Assembly (NCBI RefSeq): GCF_030272615.1
Contig: NC_081407.1
Span: 374,143,087-374,207,086, forward strand
Reading direction: 5' to 3'
Length of the DNA: 64,000 bases
Source: Cryptomeria japonica
Lineage: Eukaryota; Streptophyta; Pinopsida; Cupressales; Cupressaceae
Part shown: positions 35,411-47,260 of the stretch, piece after piece
Layout: the number at the start of each line of letters is the position of its first letter
How positions within the stretch are numbered: position 1 is the stretch's first letter
Notes under the pieces: model-generated
The model's database searches: none
Told to the model about the DNA's origin: nothing
What the model saw: the letters and a program-made list of their open reading frames with translations, nothing else
Position numbers and translations under genes: made by a program

Positions 35411-37022
35411 TGATAACTTAATGATGAACAAATAGTACCAAACCGATACTGAGAGGGGGGGTGAATCAAAACAGACAAAAGCACAAGCTTAAACCAGTAT
35501 GTCAGCAGACACTATGTATTGACAGACAAACAATAAAACTGTTCTGTCAACAGAGTTCAATCGACAAAACCCAGAATAACTGAGACAAGCATAGACCGGT
35601 TGACACTTATCTTTTCATAAAATCTAACCCTTCATTTCCACTTCACCCTAATGCATGAACAGGTAATCTACCATCACATATGTATATATTACTGCAAGAT
35701 CAACATGCATCACTGCTTAACAAGAAAAAAAAATCATAACATCACATGAAGAAAACATCACACTTGACACACATATTTTTCATGTGGAAACCCAACTGGG
35801 AAAAACCATGGTGGGAATGAATACCCACAAGCTTGTTTTTGAACTCTTTGGAAGTCCACTCTATTAGGAGCCTTGTCCAATTAAAGACAGATACAATAGG
35901 TTTTGCTAGGAACCGATCCTGTTAGGGATCACTCAGTTAAGGGATGGCTACAATACCTGGTTAAGGGTTAAACCTTGTTAGAGGATTTCAAGAACTTAGT
36001 AGCTAAAGGAGATCAATGACTTAGTAGATTCGAGTTACCCTGTTAAAGGATTTTCAACAAGCCAGTTAAGGCTACCCTGTTAGGGGATTTCACAACTATT
36101 GAAGTGGTTAAAGATCAATAGGTATATCAATGACCTAATAATAGCACTCAATGCCAATGTAGATCCACTTAAGCTCCTCTTCACCTTCTGCACTTACACT
36201 CTGCAGATATGACTTCTCTCCTTTGGTCTGGAAAGAATCACATATCTCTTCTCTTAGATACACACACAACTTTTGCCAACAACCTCTGGAAGAATCACAA
36301 CATCGACCTTATAGGACAACAGATAGGTCAGTAGCATAAACCCTAAACCCTAAACCTGATAGGTTAAGGAATTCAAACGGTTCAATCTTGGTCATTGAGC
36401 ATACTACATTAAATGCAACAGTCTTGATCCAATCTCAAGACATTCTCCATCGTTTGTTTTCCACCGATTTCATGGCGCCTGATAACCCATCACACGTTAT
36501 CACTGTTTACAGACTTCGCACATTCCTGACGTAGATAGGAACAATCTCCTTCATACAATATCCTTCACGCGCACAAGGCTTACATGGAAACATGATCTGT
36601 TCATTGTTATCATGCTAACTCATCACACAAAGTCACTAGTTGAGCCACATAGGCTTGAAGCACTCCAACTGGAAACCCTGAAGTTGAGACCACCAACTGG
36701 TAGTCATACACCGCTTCCATGTGTCGGTTCCCATAACCTTATGTTGGTTCATCTTTAAACAAACATGCCGCTTCACTTTGGCACAAATGTCGGTTCACAG
36801 TGAATGTCGGTTGACAGTGTTATACTGGTCAGTTCACAGTGTTATACTGGTTCTTCTTCTCTTCATCATATTGACATTAATGACAACACACAATGTCATT
36901 ATGTCCTCATACCGGTTCACAGTTCACAGTGTTATACTGGTTCTTCTTCTCTTCATCATATTGACATCAATGACAACACACAATGTCATTATGTCCTCAT
37001 ACCGGTTCACATAATGCCAACA
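35411..37022 (-). repeat. 3' LTR of Copia element 1
   Basis: 1612 bp, bounded by TGATAAC and GCCAACA in plus orientation. It contains an internal ~88 bp tandem duplication near 36832-37010, also present in the other LTR. Many C/T and G/A differences separate the two LTRs. Confidence 0.95.
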
Positions 37023-37034
37023 ATCTCCCCCTTT
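37023..37034 (-). other. Polypurine tract of Copia element 1
   Basis: Minus-strand AAAGGGGGAGAT directly abuts the 3' LTR and is the plus-strand DNA primer site. Similar GGGGGAG tracts recur at about 37080-37090 and 37140-37147. Confidence 0.85.
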
Positions 37035-37224
37035 GGCATTGATGGAAATATACAAAGATATCTCTCCACTTCACATCTTCTCCCCCTTTGACAACAATGC
37101 CAAATTGGAGGCACAAGCTTCCCCGTTCCATTATGCTGCTCCCCCTAAGGAGTAGCATCCTTCAACACGTCAGTCCAAAAAGAAATGACTATTGCAATAC
37201 CTGACTGATGTGGAGAAAATACTT

Positions 37225-37788
37225 TTAGTTCACCTCCTGAAGGCGCAAAACCCCCAATTCACCTCTTAAGTACATAAATGTAGTCTTTGGGAGAGGCTTG
37301 GTGAATATGTCTACTAACTGCTCCTTACTGGAAACATGTTCCAGTGCAATCTCTTTGTTCTGAACCTTTTCCCTCAATAAATGATATTTAAGCTCAAAGT
37401 GCTTGGTCCTAGAATGTAAAAGCAGATTCTTTGAAATATTGATAGCACATGTGTTATCACAGAATATGCTTACCAGTTTAGATACAAGAACTTTGAAGCC
37501 ATTTAATACATGCTTCATCCAGATTGTCTGAGTGCAGTTCATGAAGGCTGCAACATACTCTGCTTCCGCTGTAGACTGGGAGATACAACTCTGCTTCTTA
37601 CTCATCCATGAGACCAGTCTACCACCGAGAAAGAATGCACCACCGATTGTGCTCTTTCGGTCATCCACATTACCTGCCCAATCAGCATCTGTAAATACTT
37701 TCAGGTTGAAATCATTGCTATATGGGTACCACAATTCATAGTCAATTGTTCCCTTTAGATACCTAAGAATCTGCTTGACTGCAACCAA
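37225..37788 (-). pseudogene. Copia element 1 RNase H domain
   Basis: A 187-codon open frame that continues the pol frame after a TAG. It has FTDADWAGNVDDRKST, ISQSTAEAEYVA (catalytic Asp and Glu), FCDNTCAINISKN, and the C-terminal KEQLVDIFTKPLP typical of Copia RNase H. The domain removes the RNA strand during cDNA synthesis. Its own sequence is intact, but stops upstream separate it from RT. Confidence 0.85.
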
Positions 37789-39300
37789 GTGGGATTCTCT
37801 TGGACTCTTCTAGAACCTTGCAGTAATGCCAACTGCATGTGCAATATCCAGTCTGCTATGCACTACATAATGCAACTTACCAATCATTGATCAGTATTCC
37901 TTCTCATCAACCAATGCTGACTCATCCTCTTTGGATAGTTTACAACCGGTCACCATCGGTGTACCAACCAATTTGCTATCTTCCATGCCAAAGGTCTTCA
38001 ACACCTCTTTGACATACTTGGAATGAGTGATAAAGATTCCATCTTTCATCTACTGAATCTGTAGTCCAATGAAGAACTTAATCCCCCCTATGAGTGACAT
38101 CTCAAACTCCTTCATCTCATCTGCAAACTCATGACTTATCTTGTCATCTCCACCAAAGATAATGTCATCAACAAATACCTCACAGATCAGAATCTAATCT
38201 CCTTCAGTTTTCAAGTAGATATTACTATCTTCACTTGTTCTCTCAAATCCAATTTTCATAAGATGGGAGTGCAGATGTTCATACCATGCTCTAGGTGTCT
38301 GCTTTAGACCATATAAGGCTTTATGTAGCTGACACACCATGTCATTGTCTTCTGATAGGGCAAACCCATTTGGTTGCTCTATATACACTTCCTCCTCAAG
38401 TACACCATTTAGGAATGCAGATTTTACATCCATTTGATATACTTTAAATCCTTTAAAGGCTACATATGCAAGAAGCATACAAACTCCTTCCAATCTGGCT
38501 ATAGGTGCAAAATTTTCTTGATAGTCTTCTCCTTCTTCTTGGGCATATCCTTTACACACCAGTCTGGCTTTGTTTCTAATCACCATGCCATCCTCATTCA
38601 GCTTGTTTCTGAAAACCCATTTGGTACCAATGACATTTTTATGCTCCAGTCTGGGTACCAAGGACCATGTACCATTTTTCTCTATCTGGTCAAGTTCCTC
38701 TTCCATAGCCTTGATCCAATCTTCATCTTTATGTGCCTCTTTGAATGACTTAGGCTCAAATTCAGAGATCAAACATGAGCTTTCTCTGACTCTTCTTCTT
38801 GTAAGGATTCCAACATCCTTATCTCCTATGATCTGCTTAGGATCATGATTCAGCTTGACATACTGAGGAATGGTCTTAACAGATTCCTCTTGCTTTTCTT
38901 GTTCATCCTCATCTCCATCAGTATCAGCATCAACATCTGCTGGTGTAGGAACACTGTTATTGGTACTTGGTTGACTGACAACCGGTTCCCAGAAGGTTAC
39001 AATTGGTTCATTTATCACTTGCTCACTGCTAGTTTCCTTAGTTTTCTCAGAGGTTTCATCAACTCTTACATTAATACTTTCCATAATTCTCTGAGTCTTG
39101 TTATTAAAACACTTGAGAGCTTTGCTCTTGGTAGAATACCCTAGGAATATTCCCTCATCACATTTTGAATCAAATTTACTCTGGTGTTCACTCCTCTTGA
39201 TGTAACATTTGCTACCAAACACTCTAAAGTAGCTAACAACAGGTGTCTTACCGGTCTAATACTCAAAAGGTGTTTTATCCTTACCTTTCTTGATGAGTAC
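37789..39300 (-). pseudogene. Copia element 1 reverse transcriptase
   Basis: The long open part at 38194-39222 carries the integrase-to-RT linker, then [54 protein letters not shown] and [13 protein letters not shown]. The catalytic FVDDIIFGG follows at ~38155-38180, after a TAG. Further stops occur near 38194, 38060, 37890 and 37810. At 37890 TGA replaces an expected Arg codon; the others are TAG where glutamine is usual. The enzyme copies element RNA into DNA, but this copy cannot produce it whole. Confidence 0.9.
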
Positions 39301-39868
39301 CCGGTTCATTGTGTAGACTGCAGTGCTCACCACTTCTCTCCAAAAGGTGTGAGCTACCTTTCCTTGAATCAATATGGTTCTAGCTGCTTCAACCACAGTT
39401 CGGTTATTCCTCTCTACTGTGGAGTCCGAGGAGTAGATAGTTGCCTCTTGATGCCATGTTCTTCATAGTACTTGTTGAATTCACCGGAAGTGAATTCCCC
39501 TCCTTGATCAGTTCTCAGGCACTTGATCCTTTTACCGCTTTCCTTCTCCACTAATGCTCTGAAGGATTTGAACTTCCCAAAAGCTTCAGACTTATCTTTC
39601 AAGAATGTGACCCACATCATTCTTGAGCAGTCATCAGTGAGAATCATGAAGTACCTATCACCCTGCACACTTCTAGTTTTCATAGGACCACACAAGTCAG
39701 TATGCACAAGATCAAGCAAATTGTCAGCAATGAAAGGTTAACCTTTAAAGGTTGAGGAAGACATTTTCCCCAATTGGCACTCTCTACACAAGGTATTATC
39801 CAGTTTGCTTAGCATCGACAACCCTCTAACTGCCTTGATCTTACTAGCCTTCACAATGTTATCAAAGT
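39300..39868 (-). pseudogene. Copia element 1 integrase
   Basis: The core has LVHTDLCGPM and LTDDCSRMMWV (first catalytic Asp), CLRTDQGGEF (second Asp) and STPRTPQ. A small deletion after TPQ causes a frameshift, then VERNNRTVVEAARTI carries the Glu region in another frame. The upstream zinc/GAG-pre-integrase part near 39860 is frameshifted after WIWHRRF. Integrase inserts element cDNA; this copy is broken twice. Confidence 0.9.
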
Positions 39869-40342
39869 TTACATGACAAATCTCCTATGCCATATCCAGC
39901 TATCATCAAATTTAGCCATAAGACATGTACTTATATTTGCATTTAGCTGAAATAAGTTACCTTTGGTCTGCATGCCAATGGCCACTAGTTCACCATTCTT
40001 TCCTTTGATTCTACACACTCCATTCCTGAATTCCAGAGTGAGACCATTGTCATTCAGTTGGGAAGCACTCAGAAGGTTGTGTCTGAGACTATCAACCCAA
40101 TATACATTGTCAACACTACTCTTTCCATTCAGAGAGATGGACCCTCTACCTTTGACCATGCATGGTGCATCATTTCCAAAGCGAACCACACCACCATCAT
40201 ATTCTTCCAAGGATAGAAACTTGCTCTGGTCACCAGTCATATGGTGAGAACAACCACTATCAATGATCCACTCATTGGAATTATCAAACTGGGAGACAAG
40301 AGCCTTCTTGTCTGACACATCTTCCTTGACAACAACAAACAC
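39869..40342 (-). pseudogene. Copia element 1 protease
   Basis: Contains the aspartic protease active site WIIDSGCSHHMTG (~residues 26-38) and the LRHNLLSASQLND motif, followed by the pre-integrase WIWHRR motif. It processes the polyprotein. The domain is intact within its own frame. Confidence 0.88.
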
Positions 40343-40411
40343 AATGTCTTCATTTTCTTCATCCTCTGATTACTCATCTATGACACCTTCATCAACTACC
40401 ACAAAACAGTT

Positions 40412-41305
40412 TCTCTAGTTTCCTCCTTTGAATTTCTTGAACCTTTCCAGTTTGTCCTTGTTATCACCATTAGGACAATTCACAGCAATATGTCCTATCC
40501 GGTTGCAAGAAAAACATTTCAAAGGAAGCTTACCTTTGTATTTATTGGTTCCTTTAGGGAGTTTCCTTGCAAGAAGAGCTTCAAACTCCATTAGAAATTC
40601 CTTATCATCCATTACTCTACCTTGTCTTGTTTCAAAACTAGTGCTTGCTTCTTTTCCTTTTTTGGATGGTATAGTGGAAGCTTTAAAAGCTGATTCAGTC
40701 TTTTGAACACTACCATCAAAACTATTTAGCTCATAAGTTGTCAACTTTGCAATGATGGAGTCTAGGGATACCTTAGTCTTGTCTATTGATCTCAGCTCTT
40801 GAATAGCAACAACCCTTATTGCATAGACCGACAATAGGGATCTCAAGACTTTGCTTACCATAGTGGAATCTTCCATTTTACCACCTGCACTCTTGATATC
40901 TCCAACAATAGTTTTGATTCTTATACCATACTATTGAATGGTCTCACCTTCAACCATATGCATGTCTTCAAACTTCCCTCTAAGGCTTTCTTCCTTAGCT
41001 TGTTTTACATGCTCATCACTGCCATAGATATTTTCAAGAGTATCCCATACCTCTTTGGGATTTACCTTATCTTGGACATCAATGAACTAAATATCAGATA
41101 AACTACTAATTAGGGCTTCCATGACTTGCCCATTCTCCTGCATTTCTCTCTTTTGATCATCGGTGAGAGTACTGGTAGGGGCAACATAGGCATTCTCAAC
41201 ATAGCTCCAGTGTTGAGCACCCATGCTTCTAATGAATATCTTCATTCTGTCTTTCCATATACTGAAGTTTTCTCTGTTAAACTTTGGACCTTCCCTCTTC
41301 ATCAT
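40412..41305 (-). pseudogene. Copia element 1 gag
   Basis: The capsid-like part begins near 41305 with KFNRENFSIWKDRMKIFI and ends with the zinc knuckle CFSCNRIGHIAVNC (C-X2-C-X4-H-X4-C, ~40475-40515). It packages element RNA. Stops at about 41087 and 40932 and a TAG after the knuckle interrupt it. Confidence 0.88.
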
Positions 41306-41362
41306 TAGACTGGGATCTTTACCTCAAGCGGTTAAGCTTATAACACAAAGGACCTGGAGGAC

Positions 41363-41374
41363 GCTCTGATACCA
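41363..41374 (-). other. Primer-binding site of Copia element 1
   Basis: Minus-strand TGGTATCAGAGC, the standard tRNA-iMet primer complement of plant Copia elements, lies 2 bp inside the 5' LTR. Confidence 0.92.
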
Positions 41375-41376
41375 AT

Positions 41377-43007
41377 TTATAACTTAATGATGAACAAATA
41401 GTACCAAACCGATACTGAGAGGGGGGGGGGGGTGAATTAGTACAGACAAAAGCACAAGCTTAAACCGGTATGTCAGCATACACTATGTATTGACAGACAA
41501 ACAGTAACACCGTTCTGTCAACAGAGTTCAACCAGCAAAACCCAGAATAACTGAGACAAGCATAGACCGGTTGACACTTATCTTTTCATAAAATCTAACC
41601 CTTCATTTCCACTTCATGCTAATGCATGAACAGGTAATCTACCATCACAAATGTACATATTACTACAAGATCAACATGCATCACCGCTTAACAGAAAACA
41701 ATCATAACATCATATGAAGAAAACATCACACTTGACACACATATTTTTCACGTGGAAACCCAACTGGGAAAAACCACGGTGGGAATGAATACCCACAAGC
41801 TTGTTTTTGAACTCTTTAGAAGTCCGCTCTGTTAGGAACCTTGTCTGGTTAAAGACGGATACAATAGGTTATGTTAGAAACCAATCCTGTTAGGGATCAC
41901 TCGGTTAAGGTATGGCTACAATACCCGGTTAAGGGTTAAACCCTGTTAAAGGTTACCTTGTTAGAGGATTTCAAGAACTCAGTAGCTAAAGGATATCAAT
42001 GACTCAGTAGCTTCGAGTTACCCTGTTAAAGGATTTTCTACAAGCCGGTTAAGGCTACCCTGTTAGGGGATTTCACAACTATTGAAGTGGTTAAAGATCA
42101 ATAGGTATATCAATGACCTGATAATAGCACTCAATGCCAATGCAGATCCACTTAAGCTCCTCTTCACCTTCTGCACTTACACTCTGCAGATATGACTTCT
42201 CTCCTTTGGTCTGGCAAGAATCACGTATCTCTTCTCTTAGATACACACACACAACTTTTGCCAACAACCTCTAGAAGAATCACAAAATCGACCTTATAGG
42301 ATAACAGACAGGTCAGTAGCATAAACCCTAAACCCTAAACTTGTTAGGTTAATTAATTCAAATGGTTCAATCCTGACCGTTGAGCATACTGCATTAAATG
42401 CAATAGTCTTGATCCAATCTCAAGACATTCTCCATCGTTCGTTTTCCACCGATTTCATGATGGCTGATAACCCATCACACGTTATCACTGTTTACGGACT
42501 TCACACATTCTCGAGGTAGATAGGAACAATCTCCTTCATGCAAGATCCTTCACACGCATAAGGCTTATGTGGCAACATGATCTATTTATTGTTACCATGC
42601 TAACTCATCACACAAAGTCACCGGTTGAGCCACACAGGCTTGAAGCACTCCAACCAGAAACCCTGAAGTTGAGACCACCAACCGGTAGTCATACACCGCT
42701 TCCATGTGCCGGTTCCCATAACCTTATGCCGGTTCATCTTTAAACAAACACGTCGCTTCACTTTGGCACAAATGCCAGTTCATAGTGAATGCCAGTTCAT
42801 AGTGTTATACTGGTTGGTTCACAGTGTTATACTAGTTCTTCTTCTCTTCATCATATTGACATTAATGACAACACACAATGTCATTATGTCCTCATACCGG
42901 TTCACAATTCATAGTGTTATATTGGTTCTTCTTCTCTTCATCATATTGACATCAATGACAACACACAATGTCATTATGTCCTCATGCTGGTTCACATAAT
43001 GCCAACA
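41377..43007 (-). repeat. 5' LTR of Copia element 1
   Basis: 1631 bp, ending GCCAACA and starting TTATAAC (the expected TG mutated to TT). Slightly longer than the 3' LTR, with a small insertion near 41945-41960. Confidence 0.95.
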
Positions 43008-43012
43008 GTATG
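43008..43012. other. Target-site duplication GTATG (right)
   Basis: Identical to 35406-35410. Joining the flanks gives GTCGTATGTTGTCC, a normal module junction of the array. Confidence 0.9.
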
Positions 43013-43746
43013 TTGTCCTTAGGGGTCACATTGTGTCCTATGACCCCTTAGGACACCATATGACCCCTAAGGATACAATTTGGTGCCTTAAGGGGTCATA
43101 TGGTGTCCTAAGGGGTGGTAGGACACAATATGACCCCTTAGGACACCATAGGAACCATAACAAAATAATATGGTAGCATAAGGGATTGTATGTTGTCCTT
43201 AGGGGTCATATGGTGTCCCATGACCCCTTAGGACATGATATGACCCGTAATGACACAATTTGGTGTCTTAAGGGGTCATATGGTGTCCTAAGGGGTTGTA
43301 GGACACAATATGACCCCTATGGACACCATAGGACCCATAACAACCCAATATGGTGTCATAAGAGGTTGTATGTTGTCCTTAGGGGTTATATTATGTCTTA
43401 CGACCCCTTAGGACACCATATGATCCCTAATGACACAATTTGGTGTCTTAAGGGTTCATATGTTGTCCTAAGGCATTGTAAGAAACAATATGACCCCTAT
43501 GGACACCATCGGACCCATAACAACCCAATATGGTGTCATAAGAGGTCGTATGTTGTCCTTAGGGGTCATATGGTGTCCCATGACCCCTTAGGAAATCATA
43601 TGACCCCTAACGACACAATTTGGTGTCTTAAGGGGTCATATGGTGTCCTAAGGGGTCCTAGGACACAATATGACCCCTAAGGACAACATACGATCTCTTA
43701 TGACACCATATTGGGTTGTGATGGGACCTATGGTGTCATATTGTGT
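43013..43746. repeat. Alternating-orientation ~20 bp module array (right part)
   Basis: Same module family and alternation as 31921-35405; this is the other side of the Copia insertion. Without the element the array would be about 4.2 kb. Confidence 0.95.
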
Positions 43747-43758
43747 CTCTCTCCCTCT

Positions 43759-43795
<37 letters not shown>

Positions 43796-43886
43796 TTCCC
43801 ACTTCCCCCTCTCTCCCCTAATATCTCTCTCTGCCTCCCCTGATCTCTCTCTCTCTCTCTCCCATAATCTCTCTCTCTCTCTCTCT
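43747..43886. repeat. CT-rich tract flanking the array (right)
   Basis: Pyrimidine-only (CT)n with CCCTAATATCTCTC, the reverse complement of words in the left GA tract (GATATTAGG, GAGAGATATT). Confidence 0.9.
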
Positions 43887-44200
43887 AAAATATGAGTAAT
43901 AAAATCAAATATCTAATTTCTGTCATTGCCATTAATGTGGCAACAGTAAAAAAAAAGGTAGCAATGGGAAAAAAATTTGGGACACAAATTTATACATTAA
44001 AATCGGATATCCGATTTTTGTAAATAAAAAAGAGCCTTGTGGGCCATTTTGTGGATTCCAACAGCCCACAGTCTGCATATTCTGTTTTCTGTTGACAATC
44101 ACAGGTTTTCAGATAGGTTGAGACAAATTTGTGCTTTTGAGAGATTCTTAAAGTCAAATCTTACATGGTCAATCATTTAGGAGCATCTTTGTGGAGGTAA
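43887..44200 (+). other. 5' flank of transposase copy 2
   Basis: Carries GGATATCC and ATTCCAACAG, which are shared with the flank of copy 1. It lies between a CT tract and the first ATG, as in copy 1. Confidence 0.4.
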
Positions 44201-45031
44201 ATGGGGAGTAGTAGTGATCGGAAGTCTAAATGCAAAAGAAAACTTTCAAATGACCAAATTGAAGTGTATAGAGAAAGAGATAGAGAAGGTCATAGGAGGA
44301 GAAGGCAAGGTATGTTAAATATTGCTAATGTTACTTCAAGTGAAGAGGAAATTGAATTTGAAAATGTGTCACAAGTTATTGAAAATGAAAATGTAGATTT
44401 TTAAAGTGAAAATTTTGAAAATGTTGAATATGTTGAAAGTGATAATAAAAATGCTCAACATGTGGAAAATTTTGACATAGGAGGTGAACATGTGGAAAAT
44501 TTTGATATTAGAGGTGAAAATGTGGAAAACTTTGACATTGAAGGTGGAATTGCTCAACCAAGTGGACAATATGTAACACCTAATTACTTTAGAAAAGAAG
44601 ACCCTCTCATGGATGAAAGACAAATTCCAAATCCAAGACCTTCAAGAACCCCAAAATGGTTACTTGAAATTGATGAGAACATTATTGTGAATCTTGAAGG
44701 CAAGAGGTCAACAAGAACCGTTCGATTGTGGGCTACACAAATTTTCGACCAAAATTTTAGCAATAAGACATTGACCGAGCAATGCCAGCTCTTTGTTCAA
44801 TTGCTAAAGATGATAAAGATGAGACCATTGCTCAAAAAATTGAAGATTCGTATGAACAAGAAGATGGAGAGAAATTTTATTATTGCCAAAAATCTATTTG
44901 ACACTCTCAATTCTATTGGAAAGAATACCAAAGAAAGAGATAAGAGAGCCGCTCGAAGAGTGATTACAACCTCCTTAGTAAGCCATCAATTGAGGAAGGC
45001 TCGTCAAATGAGACAAGCTTGTGTTGATTTT
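44201..45031 (+). pseudogene. DDE-like transposase gene, copy 2, 5' part
   Basis: The frame from the ATG at 44201 begins with a basic segment (SKCKRKLSNDQIEVYRERD), then SSEEEIEFENV and one TAG at 44402. An acidic repeat of (H)VENFDI follows (44462 on), then PNPRPSRTPKWLLEIDENII, RLWATQIF, and a basic region ending RQMRQACVDF at 45031. Residue by residue it matches copy 1 at 12015-11632 (VITTSLVSH, LRKA, MRQ.CVDF). Function is inferred only from the catalytic-type region of copy 1. The gene is interrupted here by Copia element 2. Confidence 0.65.
45027..45031. other. Target-site duplication ATTTT (left)
   Basis: ATTTT before the TG end of Copia element 2, repeated at 51694-51698. Confidence 0.85.
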
Positions 45032-45479
45032 TGTGGGATTTTGCCAAGATCAAGGGTACAATGAAAAGCATAAAAGAGAGACAAAAGAATGACAAGAACA
45101 AACTGTATTCTCATCAATATGCAAATGATCAACTGGATTAACCAATACAATGAATATGAGCCTGCTTTATATAGGCAAGGCCGTATGGATATACAAGCAC
45201 ACAATCATGACATGTGGCTCAATGAGAAACAAGGGTAGGTAAGAAATACTAGGGGTAGTTAGGAGAAATATAATATTCCACAAGAGGTGGATGACCCACC
45301 AAATGTGGAGTGTAACAACAAAATAAGACCACAAAAGGTGGAATTTATCCTACAAGCTATATCACTATGTGCACACTTCCATAAGTGTCTCATATCCAAA
45401 CTACGATGAGATGCATTATCCTAAGTTAACTTAAGTAAAGTGTAATAATATCCATGATGAATATTTATTTACACCAACA
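45032..45479 (-). repeat. 3' LTR of Copia element 2
   Basis: 448 bp, TGTGGG to ACCAACA in plus orientation. Confidence 0.95.
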
Positions 45480-45488
45480 CCCCCCCTT
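45480..45488 (-). other. Polypurine tract of Copia element 2
   Basis: Minus-strand AAGGGGGGG run directly abutting the 3' LTR. Confidence 0.8.
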
Positions 45489-45793
45489 AAGTGCAACTTA
45501 GGGGAATGAAGACTCAAGTCAACAACGCAAGATGGGTCTCAGCTACTAGGCCATGATAGGTAGCCATGTACAAAATGCAAATGCAAGCAAAACTATGCAA
45601 TGAAATCTCTCAAAAATGGAGAAAGGGAGAAAAACCAGTGGGAAAAAACTCCCCCCCAAAAGAGAGATGAATGTACAAAAGACTCTCAAGGAAGAAGGAC
45701 AAAACCTCAAAGAGGAAAAAGTCCCCCACATAAGAGAGGAAGGAGAAGTTAGCTGAACCCCCCTAATGAGACATCCCTCACCCCCAAGAGAGC

Positions 45794-46330
45794 TCACAAT
45801 TGTTGGAACTTACTCTCAGTGAAAGGTTTGGTAAAGATGTTAGCAACCTGCTCCGTTATAGGACAATATTGCAAATCAATGACTTGCTCCTGAATCAGCT
45901 CCCGGATATAGCACATATGGATCTTGATGTGTTTGGTCCATTGATTGTGGATCAGGTTCTTTGAGATTGCAATAGCACTCTGATTGTCACAATGTAGAAC
46001 TGACAGTCGTGGAGTGGTGAACCCAAACTTTGTGAGAATCTGCTGAAGCCAAATGGTCTCAGTTGCTACATTAACAACTCTGCGATACTCAGCCTGAGTC
46101 GAAGAGAGAGCAATAGCATGTTGCTTCTTTCTCTTCCAACAAATGGGTCCTAAACCAAGGTGAAAACTGTAACCTAAAGTAGACTTACAATCATCAAGAT
46201 CGCTAGCCCAATCGGAGTCCGTGTAACCAACCAAGCGAAGTCTTATGCCTACTGCATAGTGAATCCCAAAGTCATGTGTACCCTAGATGTAATGAAGGAT
46301 GCATTTGGTGGCTTTCCAATGAAGCTCATG
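45794..46330 (-). pseudogene. Copia element 2 RNase H domain
   Basis: The open part at 45794-46234 has GYTDSDWASDLDDCKST, ALSSTQAEY, LHCDNQSAIAISKN and EQVANIFTKPF, the standard Copia RNase H signature with its acidic residues present. The preceding YIQGTHDFGIHY lies in the same region. Confidence 0.85.
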
Positions 46331-47260
46331 TGGTTCCTGCATGAAATAGGAAACCATGCCAACTGCAAATGAAATATCAGGGCATGTATGAGTCAAGTAA
46401 ATGAGACTACCCACAAGCTGACGATACAATGTGGCATCAATTGGTGGAGAAGAACATCAAGCCCCAAGCTTGACTCTTGAAAGAAAGGGAGTCAGGGCAG
46501 GCTTACAATCAACCATATGAAAGTGTGCAAGTAGATCAAGAGCATACTTGGGCTACGATAGTGTAATCCTAGAAGATGACTGTGAAATCTCTATCTCGAG
46601 AAAATAGTGCAAAAGACCAAACTCAGTCATAGCAAATTTTTCATGCAAAGCAGATTTGACACTGCTAATGATGGATGCGGTGCTCCCTGTAATGATCAAA
46701 TCATCAACATAGAGCACAAGTATCAAGTGAGAGTCATCCTATCGCAAAATGTAGACATTCGGATCATAATGATACCTGGTGAAACCTATTGAGAGAAGAA
46801 AGGAATCCATCTTGGTGTACCAAGCCCTAGGGGCCTGCTTAAGGCCATAGAGAGATTTCCTCAGTCTGCAAACCAAGGAAGAATCCTAGATGAAACCTTG
46901 TGGCTGCTCCATATAAATGTCCTCGTCAAGATCCCCATGAAGAAAAGCACTCTTCACATCCATCTGATGTACAACCCAACCATGAGCTGTGGCAATAGAA
47001 AATGTCAAGTGAATGGAGTTCATCTTGGCTATAGGTGCAAAGGTCTCAGTATAGTCAACACCGGGAACCTGAGAGAAACCTTTCGCAACAAGTGAATCCT
47101 TATACTTATCCACACTACCATCCACTACAAACTTGGTCTGATAGATCCATGTGCATTGAACCATCATTCTCCCCTTAGGGAGAGGGACTAACTCCCATGT
47201 GTTGTTCCTCATCAAGGAACTATACTCTTCCTCCATAGCTTGGTCCCACTCAGGAACCCC
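46331..47260 (-). pseudogene. Copia element 2 reverse transcriptase
   Basis: 46886-47236 carries NNTWELVPLP, CTWIYQTKF, LVAKGFSQ, YTETFAPIAKMNSI and [13 protein letters not shown]. After a TAG come LYGLKQAPRAWY and the catalytic YVDDLIITGS near 46690-46718, then more stops. It is intact in motif but not in frame. Confidence 0.9.

Larger units (their letters stand above)
35411..43007 (-). mobile_element. Complete Copia LTR retrotransposon, element 1 (degenerate)
   Basis: A 7.6 kb element on the minus strand with two LTRs, a 5 bp GTATG target duplication, a tRNA-iMet primer site, a polypurine tract, and gag, protease, integrase, reverse transcriptase and RNase H in Ty1/Copia order. Extra GGGGGAG tracts lie upstream of the 3' LTR, as in Sireviruses. 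About ten in-frame stops (mostly TAG) and at least two frameshifts make it non-autonomous. It is inserted inside the palindromic-module array. Confidence 0.95.

Noticed and set aside
36341-36357. Telomere-like AAACCCT repeats
   Set aside because: Only about two or three units, present in both LTRs of Copia element 1, so it is LTR sequence and not an interstitial telomere.
36721-37091. Overlapping ~95-codon frames in the LTR
   Set aside because: Produced by the ~88 bp tandem duplication in the LTR; no homology or start context.
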